Positions 56,603-64,000 of a stretch of DNA of 64,000 bases are shown in pieces. Position 1 is the first letter of the stretch. Each line of letters begins with the position of its first letter. The stretch covers positions 62,001 through 126,000 of the forward strand of contig NZ_JASJOF010000009.1 in assembly GCF_030163795.1 (NCBI RefSeq), given 5' to 3'. Under the pieces are notes generated by a model. That model was not told the origin of the DNA and did not search any database. It saw nothing but the letters and a program-made list of their open reading frames with translations. A program made the position numbers and the translations under genes. The DNA is from Roseicyclus marinus. Its GTDB lineage: Bacteria > Pseudomonadota > Alphaproteobacteria > Rhodobacterales > Rhodobacteraceae.

Positions 56603-58033
56603 TCAAAACTGAAAATAAAGGAAGGGAGAAACGCTCTGCTCGGCCAGCCGCAGGATCGCGAGCATGGCTATCGCCGTCACCACCAGCGTTGGTACCAACG
56701 TGTTGACGACCGTCATCGTTCCGCCGGACTGCGGCTGAAAATGCGTGAACGACAGTTTTTTCAGTTTCGGCTCGAGCACGGCCACGAGAATGCTGAGGCC
56801 CAGCGCCGCCGACATCTCTCGCGTGATGGAAAAGCGAATGTCCTGTGCAATGTCGAAGCCGTTTAACCCGATCATTCCGGCATACATGTCGACAGCGTCA
56901 CCCAAGGTTGCCGCCCGAAAGGCGACCCAGCCCAAAAGAACGATCAGCAACGTCCGGCCCAGCGCCCAAGTGCCTGTGGCGCGGGCCAGACCCGTCCACC
57001 GCTCGGCCGCAAGCCAGCCGCCGTGCCACGCACCCCACAGGACATACGTCCAGGCCGAACCGTGCCAAAGCCCGCCCAACACCATGACGACCATAAGGTT
57101 GACGTAGGTTCGTGCAGCGCCCTTCCGGTTGCCACCGATCGGGATGTAGAGGTAATCCCTCAGCCAGACCGAGAGGCTGATATGCCAGCGCTTCCAGAAC
57201 TCGGTGATCGAGCGCGAGGCATAGGGCGTGTCGAAATTCTCGATGAAGCGAAAACCCATCATCATGCCAAGCCCGATTGCCATGTCGGAATAGCCCGAGA
57301 AATCGAAGTAAAGCTGCAGCATGTAGGCCAAGGCCCCAACCCATGCGATCGGCGCGGTCGGATCAGGGTTTTGGAACGCGAGATCAGCCAGAGGCGCGAC
57401 CGCATCCGCCAGCAACACCTTCTTGGCGAGGCCGATGAAGAACCGCTGCATCCCCGCAGTGAACAGATCCAACGAGTGTTCCCGGTGCCGGAACTGGTCG
57501 GCCAGATCCTTGTAGCGCAGGATGGGGCCAGCGATCAGTTGTGGGAACAGCGCTATGAAAGCTGCGAAGTCGATGAAACTCGGGTCTTCGTCGGCATCGC
57601 CACGATACGTGTCCACAAGATAACTGATCGATTGGAAGACATAGAAAGATATGCCGATAGGCAGCAGGATCTGCCAATGCACCCCCATGGCCTCGGGCGT
57701 GGTCCCAAGGAGGCCAGCGAAACTGTCTACGAAGAAATTGAAATACTTGAAGACCCCCAGAACACTGAGACAGCCGGTCACCCCGATCGCGGTCATGGTC
57801 TTGGCGCGGCGTAGGTTGCCGGTCCGCAAACTCGCGCGAGTTGCGCGGCCCAGCGCCCATGTCCAGACAGTGGTCAGTACCAACAATCCGAGGAAGTCGA
57901 TCCGCCACCAAGCATAGAACAGGTAGGATCCGGCCAGCAGTACGCCAGACCTCCAGCGCATCGGCGCGAGGTAGTAGATCAGCAGAAAATTCGGCAGAAA
58001 CAAGAATAGGAAGATTTCAGAGGAAAAGACCAT
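56603..58033 (-). CDS. algI: alginate O-acetyltransferase AlgI (MBOAT family)
   Basis: A 476-residue polytopic inner-membrane protein opening MVFSSEIFLFLFLP, the typical AlgI start. MBOAT signatures include QSISYLVDTYRGD, YFDFSGYSDMAIG, FWKRWHISLSVWLRDYLYIPIGGN and the catalytic-His motif GGLWHGSAWTYVLWGAWHG. It moves acetyl groups across the membrane to AlgJ/AlgX. All recognisable key residues are kept. The start codon overlaps the algG stop (TGATG). Confidence 0.95.
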   Translation of the reverse strand: MVFSSEIFLFLFLPNFLLIYYLAPMRWRSGVLLAGSYLFYAWWRIDFLGLLVLTTVWTWALGRATRASLRTGNLRRAKTMTAIGVTGCLSVLGVFKYFNFFVDSFAGLLGTTPEAMGVHWQILLPIGISFYVFQSISYLVDTYRGDADEDPSFIDFAAFIALFPQLIAGPILRYKDLADQFRHREHSLDLFTAGMQRFFIGLAKKVLLADAVAPLADLAFQNPDPTAPIAWVGALAYMLQLYFDFSGYSDMAIGLGMMMGFRFIENFDTPYASRSITEFWKRWHISLSVWLRDYLYIPIGGNRKGAARTYVNLMVVMVLGGLWHGSAWTYVLWGAWHGGWLAAERWTGLARATGTWALGRTLLIVLLGWVAFRAATLGDAVDMYAGMIGLNGFDIAQDIRFSITREMSAALGLSILVAVLEPKLKKLSFTHFQPQSGGTMTVVNTLVPTLVVTAIAMLAILRLAEQSVSPFLYFQF

Positions 58034-59601
58034 CAGCCTGCCTCCCCGCCCTGACAGGCAGCGAAGGCGCGCACAGAGGCATCAGCGGCCGCAGGCGTGA
58101 CCGACAGGCTGGCGGTCACATGCCGGATATCCAGATCGGCCATGCTGCCCGCTCGCATCGCACGTAGCAGCAGCGGCGTGTGTTGGGCCAGATCACCGGT
58201 AAGCAGGCGCGGCAGTTGCTGCGAAAGATCATTGCCCGACAACCGCAGATGACCTTCGGTCGCGCTGTAAAGACCGGCCGTGTTGTCTGCGATGACATTC
58301 CCTACAATCAGGGTGCTCGAGCCCTCGATACCCTCTCTCAGGGCCAGCCCGGCGCCGCCATTGGCGAGCAACAGATTGCCCGTCACCACCAGATCGCCCG
58401 TTGCCTCTGCGCGCACCGCATTGCCGCCGTTCTCGAGGATCACGTTGCTCTGCAACCAGACACATCGCGCACCTTGCACGACGGCAACGCCTTCGCCGCG
58501 AAAATCCTCGATCAGGTTGCCGCTGACCTCGACCCCGGCGACCCCTGTATCGAGCCGCAGGCCGCCATAGTCCCCGCCAGAAAGGATGTTTTCTCGCACC
58601 TCGACCATCCGGCCCGGCCCGCTCAGACGAACGGCATGAGAGCCTTGTGTCCCGGTGACGACATTATGAAGCAAACTGGCGCCCTGAGAGCCTTCGACCC
58701 GGATTGCGGTCTGACGGGCATCGGCGACCCAGTTTCCCTCGATCATGACACTGTCGCTGTCTACCACGCTGACCCCACCCAGATCCGTGAAGATGCTGCG
58801 CGAGATGACCGAAGGTGTGTGTGCGCCGTAAAGCCCCGCGGTTGCTACAGACAGGCCCGACAGGGCCGGGGACGGGCCGAAGCCAAGCCCGTTGAATCGG
58901 CTGTCTCGTACGCTAAGGCCCCCGCTTCCCAAGCTGGCGACAAAGGGACGAAACGCATCAGGGCCGATTGCATGTTGCGAGATGTCGGCGGTTATGGTCG
59001 CTCCCACAATCGAGAGGCTGCCAAACGACAGGAGAAAGCCGCCGTGCTCCCCGGAGAAAACAAGCGTTTCTCTGTCAACCACGGCCAGCGCAGCGCCGGC
59101 CAGAACGATGATGGGCACGCTTGCCGTATATGTCCCGGCCTCACTGCGGAGTGCGTTCGGATGCCCGGCTTCAGCGGCAAGAATGACCAGATCAGCCAAC
59201 GTCGCCCGGCCCTCTCGCAGGTAAAGCGCGGGGGCATTGGCGGATGGCAAAGCGGCATAGATTTCGGCCTGACCTTCCGGACCGACGGCAAGCGCCATCT
59301 GCATCAGGCCGAGCCGAACATCCGATATCGCGATCTTGGGCAAAAGATCGGTCGCCTGCCTGATGGCCGCGCTGGTCATGCCCGACGTATCATGGAGCGG
59401 CGGGTGTATCGGGGGCGCGATACCATAGGACGCGAAAGCGCGATCACGCCGCGCCAGACCGGCCTCCAGCGCCTCGGAGGCCGAAATTGGCTGATCGGTC
59501 TGAGCTGTGGCGGGTGGCGCTGTCGGGATGGCCATGGCTACCAACAGGGCGCCTATGCTGATGCGCTTAAGCAAAATGGCGATCCAGTGGAACCCGCTCA
59601 T
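58033..59601 (-). CDS. algG: AlgG-like right-handed beta-helix protein
   Basis: The ATG opening MSGFHWIAIL is chosen because a signal peptide follows (ending PPATAQ), giving 522 residues; longer starts up to 59670 are possible and would overlap algA more. The C-terminal two thirds show parallel beta-helix repeats (NAVRAEATGDLVVTGNLLLANG-like units, pectate-lyase/CASH type). By position and length this is AlgG, the periplasmic mannuronan C5-epimerase. However, the catalytic DPHD motif of AlgG is not found anywhere in the chain. It may be a non-catalytic protective scaffold or a divergent epimerase. Confidence 0.75.
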   Translation of the reverse strand: MSGFHWIAILLKRISIGALLVAMAIPTAPPATAQTDQPISASEALEAGLARRDRAFASYGIAPPIHPPLHDTSGMTSAAIRQATDLLPKIAISDVRLGLMQMALAVGPEGQAEIYAALPSANAPALYLREGRATLADLVILAAEAGHPNALRSEAGTYTASVPIIVLAGAALAVVDRETLVFSGEHGGFLLSFGSLSIVGATITADISQHAIGPDAFRPFVASLGSGGLSVRDSRFNGLGFGPSPALSGLSVATAGLYGAHTPSVISRSIFTDLGGVSVVDSDSVMIEGNWVADARQTAIRVEGSQGASLLHNVVTGTQGSHAVRLSGPGRMVEVRENILSGGDYGGLRLDTGVAGVEVSGNLIEDFRGEGVAVVQGARCVWLQSNVILENGGNAVRAEATGDLVVTGNLLLANGGAGLALREGIEGSSTLIVGNVIADNTAGLYSATEGHLRLSGNDLSQQLPRLLTGDLAQHTPLLLRAMRAGSMADLDIRHVTASLSVTPAAADASVRAFAACQGGEAG

Positions 59602-60997
59602 CGCGCCAACCATCGATGCAATCGAGCGCCAGAAGGCCGTCATACTTTTGTACGGCCCGCGCCTCACCAAGCTCGACTGCTACGAGGGTCAACACATCGT
59701 CGCCCGCATTCACGATGCGGACCTTTTCGCCGGGGCGCACGATCAACGGCTCTCCGGCGCCAACGGTCAAGGTCTCTCCATGAACCTTGATCATCGCATG
59801 GCCGGCGGCCACGATGATGACCGTCCCAGCCGTACTTGACCCTGTCGGGGTAGCGGCATCGCCCAAGGGAACGGTCAGGCGGTCCATGCCGGACAAGATG
59901 CCCACCTCAGCGATCAGGAGGTGGCATTCGACTTCAGGCCGCGCGGTCGTCTTCAGTGCCGCTACAGCATCCTTCACCTTTTGGGCGTTCTGGTGATTTG
60001 TCACCAGAAGCGCGTCGGGCGTGTCCACAATGATCACATCATCCAGTCCCACGACGGCAATCAATCGTCCGCATCCCCGCACAAGGGAATTGTGGGTATC
60101 GACGGTGAGCACCTCGGGGGACAATACATTCCCGTCGGCGTCCTTGGTGCCGATGGTATGCACCGCCGACCATGCGCCAACATCGTTCCAACCAACCGAC
60201 ACGGGCGCCATAGCGACCATCGGAGAATGCTCGAAGATCATGCGTTCGGTCGGCTCGGAGCGGGCGCGTGTGAAATGTCCGCGGTCCAGGTGAAGGGTCG
60301 TCCCGACCTCCTTGCCATTCGCAAGGGCCAATTCGACAGCGGCCAACGTCTCGGGTTCAAGCCGCGCAAATTCCGCAATGATCAAATCCGCTCGCATGAT
60401 CGAAATGCCGGTTGCCCAGAAAGAGCGGCCCTCGCGGATCAAGGCCTGGGCAAGTTGAAGGTCGGGCTTCTCAACAAAGGCGCTCACGTGATGAAGTGCG
60501 GGATAACCCTCGACCACGCCCCCCGAGGTCATGTAGCCGAAACCTGTTTCCGCGTAAGTGGGGGCGATACCCAGCACGACGATCCGCCCCGCGTCGGCGC
60601 CGCGCGACGCCTCCAAGATGGTCCCGTTCAGATCGCCGTCGATCACGTGATCGGAAGGAAGAACAAGGAGCATCGCATCCGGATCGCGACGCCGCAGGTG
60701 AAGCGCCGCGGCCAGGACGGCCGGGCCTGTGTTGCGCCCGACGGGTTCGCCGATGATCTGGGGCTTAAGGCCGATCGCCGACATCTGGCTATCGATCATG
60801 GCCGATTGATCGCTGTTGGCGACGATCAGAGGGGCATGGAAGGCATCATTGCAATGACGCAGCACCGTGGTCTGCAGGAAACTTGGCCCACCATTGCCGT
60901 CTATGGTCTGAAACTGCTTTGGGCTGCTGACCCGCGAAATGGGCCAGAGACGAGACCCCATACCACCGGACAAAATCACTGGATGTATTTTAAACAC
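59567..60997 (-). CDS. algA: mannose-1-phosphate guanylyltransferase (AlgA/ManC type) with degenerate cupin
   Basis: The start is a GTG with GGAACGAGG upstream, opening (M)FKIHPVILSGGMG; a TTG 21 bases earlier is possible. It gives 476 residues. The guanylyltransferase part (1-~340) is intact: GGMGSRLWPISR, LPSDHVI, FVEKPD and WNDVGAWSAV. It makes GDP-mannose from mannose-1-phosphate. In bifunctional AlgA the C-terminal cupin is a phosphomannose isomerase with a PWG start and clustered metal-binding His. Here the C-terminal ~120 residues keep a cupin-like strand pattern but lack PWG and the HxH cluster. Isomerase activity is therefore doubtful. It overlaps the algG start. Confidence 0.88.
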   Translation of the reverse strand: MFKIHPVILSGGMGSRLWPISRVSSPKQFQTIDGNGGPSFLQTTVLRHCNDAFHAPLIVANSDQSAMIDSQMSAIGLKPQIIGEPVGRNTGPAVLAAALHLRRRDPDAMLLVLPSDHVIDGDLNGTILEASRGADAGRIVVLGIAPTYAETGFGYMTSGGVVEGYPALHHVSAFVEKPDLQLAQALIREGRSFWATGISIMRADLIIAEFARLEPETLAAVELALANGKEVGTTLHLDRGHFTRARSEPTERMIFEHSPMVAMAPVSVGWNDVGAWSAVHTIGTKDADGNVLSPEVLTVDTHNSLVRGCGRLIAVVGLDDVIIVDTPDALLVTNHQNAQKVKDAVAALKTTARPEVECHLLIAEVGILSGMDRLTVPLGDAATPTGSSTAGTVIIVAAGHAMIKVHGETLTVGAGEPLIVRPGEKVRIVNAGDDVLTLVAVELGEARAVQKYDGLLALDCIDGWRDERVPLDRHFA

Positions 60998-61067
60998 GAC
61001 CCTCGTTCCTTTCTGCAAATGTCAGAATGTACATGCGTTGTCCGTCATCGTTGGGCTTGCGGGTGCC

Positions 61068-62201
61068 TTATCGGGTGAAGTCCAGACCCCGTTCAGTGAG
61101 CTGGAGAAAGAAGGCAGAGCGGTCGTGAACCAAACGCATCTCGACGAAGCCGCCGATGCGGCCAGCCTCGAGCGGCTCTGAAGGTGCAAAACGGACTGAG
61201 ACGGTGCCCCTGCCGTCGACTGTTGCCAAATCTCGGTCCAGAAGCGTGGCGTCACGCCAAGCGCTACCCGCAAAACGAAACTCGGCACGTCCCTCTGCAA
61301 GAAGAGCCACGGCATCCATGGCAGGCAGTTCGGCTTCGATCACCACAGGCGCGGATGGTTCGATCAGCCGGACGAGATCCTCGCCGGACAGAACCGTGCT
61401 GCCCTCGCGAATGCCGATGGCGAGTACCTCGCAATCGCACGGCATGGCGAGTGACAGGGTCTCACCCGAGGTTGCCGCGATGGCGACAACCACGCCGCCC
61501 TCCATCGCCTCGAGATCGAGGAAGGCGATCTGCCCGTCGGCAACCGCTCGCAGCGTCTCCCCTTCCACTATTACGTGTCCAGGGGTCTGAAATTCGGTGA
61601 TAAAAAGACGATGATCGACCAAGAGCCACGCGGTGACGAGAAGCGCGGCGGTGGCGACTAGAGCAAACACCGTCCCAGCCGAGGATATGATCCATTTCAC
61701 GAAGCTTTCGCGCGGTGGTCGCACGCCTTCGCCGCTTGGCTCGCTCATCGTGCCCGCGGAAATGACAGAACCAACGGTCGTGAGATTGCCGGAGATGTAT
61801 TCGTTCAGAATGTAGCGCAACTGCGGCAAGTGGGGGCCTGTCGGCTCTGTGAAATGCAGGATCAGGGAGCCGGACGAGACGCGTTCGATCCGCATAAGTG
61901 GTGCGAGAGACACAGAAAAACCGTGAAACTCAAACGCCAACCTGACCAACCGGTTGCCGCCTTCCAGGCCCTGTTCCGCAAGACCGCTTACCTGAGCCTC
62001 TACAAGCGACAGCGCCTTACCTGCGAACTGGCGGCCATCGATGTAGGCCGTAAAGGGCATGGAGATGAGCGGATGCTCAGGGCCACCCGACCTTGGGACC
62101 GCGCCGTCAAGCGACGCCAAGGTATCCGTTTTGGAAACGCCGTTGGGCTGCGCATCATCCATCAGTGGCACGCTGCTGGCGGAAAACGGTCTGTCGGTCA
62201 T
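61068..62201 (-). CDS. alg44: Alg44-like protein (PilZ-like plus membrane-fusion domain)
   Basis: A 377-residue protein with a GGGAGAG site before its ATG. Residues about 40-150 are at the PilZ position; one transmembrane helix (about 172-196) follows, then a periplasmic HlyD-like domain with lipoyl halves (VIVEGETLRAVADGQI, VLAIGIREGSTVLSGEDLV). In Pseudomonas, Alg44 binds c-di-GMP through PilZ and activates Alg8. Here the RxxxR and (D/N)xSxxG residues needed for c-di-GMP are not visible. It lies 27 bases after alg8. Confidence 0.85.
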   Translation of the reverse strand: MTDRPFSASSVPLMDDAQPNGVSKTDTLASLDGAVPRSGGPEHPLISMPFTAYIDGRQFAGKALSLVEAQVSGLAEQGLEGGNRLVRLAFEFHGFSVSLAPLMRIERVSSGSLILHFTEPTGPHLPQLRYILNEYISGNLTTVGSVISAGTMSEPSGEGVRPPRESFVKWIISSAGTVFALVATAALLVTAWLLVDHRLFITEFQTPGHVIVEGETLRAVADGQIAFLDLEAMEGGVVVAIAATSGETLSLAMPCDCEVLAIGIREGSTVLSGEDLVRLIEPSAPVVIEAELPAMDAVALLAEGRAEFRFAGSAWRDATLLDRDLATVDGRGTVSVRFAPSEPLEAGRIGGFVEMRLVHDRSAFFLQLTERGLDFTR

Positions 62202-62228
62202 TTTGGCACTCTCCCGTTCTCCTGGATT

Positions 62229-63689
62229 TCAAAGAATATCGGTCATCACGAAGACACCGAGGGCCAGCCATCCGAGGGCGAGCGCCTGCATGCCGGTCGA
62301 CGTGGCGTGGCGCAGCCAGATGGCCGCACTGACAGGGGCAGTTTGCTTGGTGGCCTGACGGGTCCATTTCTGGCGGTCGAGACGAAAGATCACACCGCTT
62401 TTGATCGCGGCTGCGCTGATCTGGCTGAAATACAAAAGCGGGGGGTAGATGATCGGAAAGCCGCCGCCGCGAAACAGCGACAGCACCGCGCAGAAGACGT
62501 AGCGGGTGAACATAACCCAGGCGCAATAGGCGGGTATGACCAGCGGATCGATGAAGAACGCGGTTGCCAGAACTGCGATCGGACCGGCCAACGTGGTCCA
62601 AATCGACAGGCGCTGATCGAGGATCGACCACCAGGTGAACGCACCGATGCGACCCGGCCCGAGCGACAGGGCGCGCGCATTTGTCCGCATCATGTTTCCG
62701 AACCACCGGCGCATCAGGACAAAAGCGCTTTCGCAGAACCCGTCAAGCGGCTGAGTCTCCATCGAGATTGAGGATACATCCGGCAGGTAGGTCATGTGGT
62801 ACCCCCGCGAGAGCAGCCAGAACCAAGTCGACTTGTCGTCGCCGGTCAGGAATCGGATCTCGCCAAGACGCCAGTGATCTATGCGGTCGTATTGAACCTG
62901 CTGGATAAAGGAGGGGTCAGTGGCGAGGTCGGCACGCACGACCGACATCCGCCCCGTCAACGTCAAGACCCGGCCACCAAGCGCCATCGAGGACATCATC
63001 GCCTGCCGCTGCATGAAGCGCAGATTGAACCAGTTGCGGAACAAGGGGTCGTCGGGGATCTCGACGCCCTCATCGGTGGTAAGCGCGCCGACCCGAGGAT
63101 TGGTAAAGAACGGGGCTGCGCGCGCCACGATGTCGACGGGAACGCAACTGTCTCCGTCAACGAAGATCAATACGTCCCGGCGACTGGGCGCCTCGCGTCC
63201 GATCAGCCGAAGTGACCGGGCGATGGCATCGCGTTTGCCCGTGCCGGGAATGCGATCCACGATAAGCTTTACACTGCCAGACCCGCCCTGAAGCCGTTCG
63301 AACAAGTCTTGGATGATACGTGAATCAGCCTCATCCACGACCGAGGCGACGATGGTCGCGCCTCCCTCCGAGCGCGCTGCGGCAAGAAAAATCGAACGGT
63401 AGACCCGTGTCGTGATCGACGCTTCGATCTTGTAGGTCGTGACCATGAAATAGGCGTGCGCAGGACCGGATCGGGCGGCATAGGCCCGTTCAGCGCCAGC
63501 ACGTTGTCTTGGATAAGCCCAGAGAATGTAGACTGCCGCTCGGCCGAAATTCACCGCAGCCCAAGAATAACGCCAAAGGCCAATCGCCCCAATCACGAAC
63601 AGCGCTGGCGAAAGATTGCTTGTCGCTTGGCTTGTGACCGCGGTGGTCAGGGCGACCAGGGCCGCCAAATATGCAAGATGGCCAATCAT
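62229..63689 (-). CDS. alg8: alginate polymerase Alg8 (family 2 glycosyltransferase)
   Basis: The ATG opening MIGHLAYLAA, 7 bases after the algD stop, gives 486 residues, close to Alg8's usual ~494. Two N-terminal helices precede a GT2 domain with VASVVDEADS, IFVDGDSC (DxD), LTGDDKSTWFW (acid-base Asp region) and LMRRWFGNMMRTN, all Alg8-like. At least three more membrane helices follow. It polymerises GDP-mannuronate and extrudes the chain. All motifs look intact. Confidence 0.95.
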   Translation of the reverse strand: MIGHLAYLAALVALTTAVTSQATSNLSPALFVIGAIGLWRYSWAAVNFGRAAVYILWAYPRQRAGAERAYAARSGPAHAYFMVTTYKIEASITTRVYRSIFLAAARSEGGATIVASVVDEADSRIIQDLFERLQGGSGSVKLIVDRIPGTGKRDAIARSLRLIGREAPSRRDVLIFVDGDSCVPVDIVARAAPFFTNPRVGALTTDEGVEIPDDPLFRNWFNLRFMQRQAMMSSMALGGRVLTLTGRMSVVRADLATDPSFIQQVQYDRIDHWRLGEIRFLTGDDKSTWFWLLSRGYHMTYLPDVSSISMETQPLDGFCESAFVLMRRWFGNMMRTNARALSLGPGRIGAFTWWSILDQRLSIWTTLAGPIAVLATAFFIDPLVIPAYCAWVMFTRYVFCAVLSLFRGGGFPIIYPPLLYFSQISAAAIKSGVIFRLDRQKWTRQATKQTAPVSAAIWLRHATSTGMQALALGWLALGVFVMTDIL

Positions 63690-63696
63690 CCCGGCA

Positions 63697-64000
63697 TCAC
63701 CAACAGATGCCCTGATACCGACCGTTCGACACCGCCGTGCGGTCAATCCTGGTCAAGTCGATGATCTTCTGATGCGCCATGGCGGCCATCAGGTCAGGCT
63801 GGACTTCTTCGTAGGTATTGCCGACCAGCAAGATGTCCGAGTGAGCAATGAGTGCCGCGATAGACGGCTCCATGCGGGAACTGAGATCTGGGACCACGGC
63901 ATTGCCACGTCCCGCAGCCTCGGGATCGGTCTCAAACGCGGTCGAGACATACGGGTCATAGATACGCACGTTCTGCCCCGCCTCAATCAAACGCGCAGCG
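63697..64000 (-). CDS. algD: GDP-mannose 6-dehydrogenase, C-terminal part (5' end outside window)
   Basis: About 100 C-terminal codons are visible; the frame is open to the right edge. RLIEAGQNVRIYDPYV and the final RYQGICW are typical of the UDP-binding domain of GDP-mannose dehydrogenase AlgD, and the genomic position just before alg8 supports it. AlgD makes GDP-mannuronate, the committed monomer of alginate. The catalytic Cys and the NAD domain lie outside the window, as does the operon promoter. Confidence 0.9.
   Translation of the reverse strand, partial: AARLIEAGQNVRIYDPYVSTAFETDPEAAGRGNAVVPDLSSRMEPSIAALIAHSDILLVGNTYEEVQPDLMAAMAHQKIIDLTRIDRTAVSNGRYQGICW

Noticed and set aside
1-64000. 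Search by eye for CRISPR arrays, tRNA or rRNA genes
   Set aside because: No regularly spaced repeats, no tRNA-like cloverleaf and no rRNA sequence were noticed.

Overview
The window is GC-rich alphaproteobacterial chromosome, most like a member of the Rhodobacterales (roseobacter/Paracoccaceae type). This rests on the DUF6456 and DUF6477 proteins, a non-pyrrolysine trimethylamine-methyltransferase homologue, a TctABC transporter and general codon use. Genes are tightly packed, with many 4-nt stop/start overlaps.

Region 1 (1-19146) is mostly ordinary chromosome: the end of a c-type cytochrome, lipA, a DUF6456 regulator-like protein, a DUF6477 protein, an MttB-family protein, guaA, a YdcF-like protein, a YfgM/BamB-like envelope pair, an RND efflux pair behind two identical-half-site operators, a TctCBA solute transporter and a tandem UspA protein.

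Region 2 (19622-38667) is a long plus-strand cluster, probably one operon. It encodes an unusual PUFA-synthase-like polyketide/secondary-lipid pathway. The main enzyme carries a PfaD-like reductase, KS, AT, ACP and KR on one chain. A second protein fuses AT, a dehydratase and a phosphopantetheinyl transferase. Around them lie a free ACP, an Fe/2-oxoglutarate dioxygenase, a PLOD-like glycosyltransferase homologue, a citrate-synthase-like enzyme, a methyltransferase, a SyrD-like ABC exporter, an SPFH protein and small membrane proteins. I cannot match this set to a described pathway; it is the best candidate for an undescribed system.

Region 3 (38668-48532) opens with an AT-richer gap. It then holds a small exopolysaccharide locus (UXS-like, GalE-like, processive GT2, GH26 glycosidase, UDP-glucose dehydrogenase), a small lipoprotein, an IS21-family remnant, a PHB-depolymerase-type esterase and an NTF2-like protein.

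Region 4 (48935-64000, minus strand) is an alginate-type biosynthesis operon in the order algD-alg8-alg44-algA-algG-algI-algJ-SLR-algX-algF-algK-like-algL, running off the right edge at algD. Polymerase and acetylation enzymes look intact. The epimerase, lyase, phosphomannose-isomerase and PilZ modules lack familiar key residues, and no AlgE porin is visible. The product may be an acetylated polymannuronate-like polymer under unusual control.
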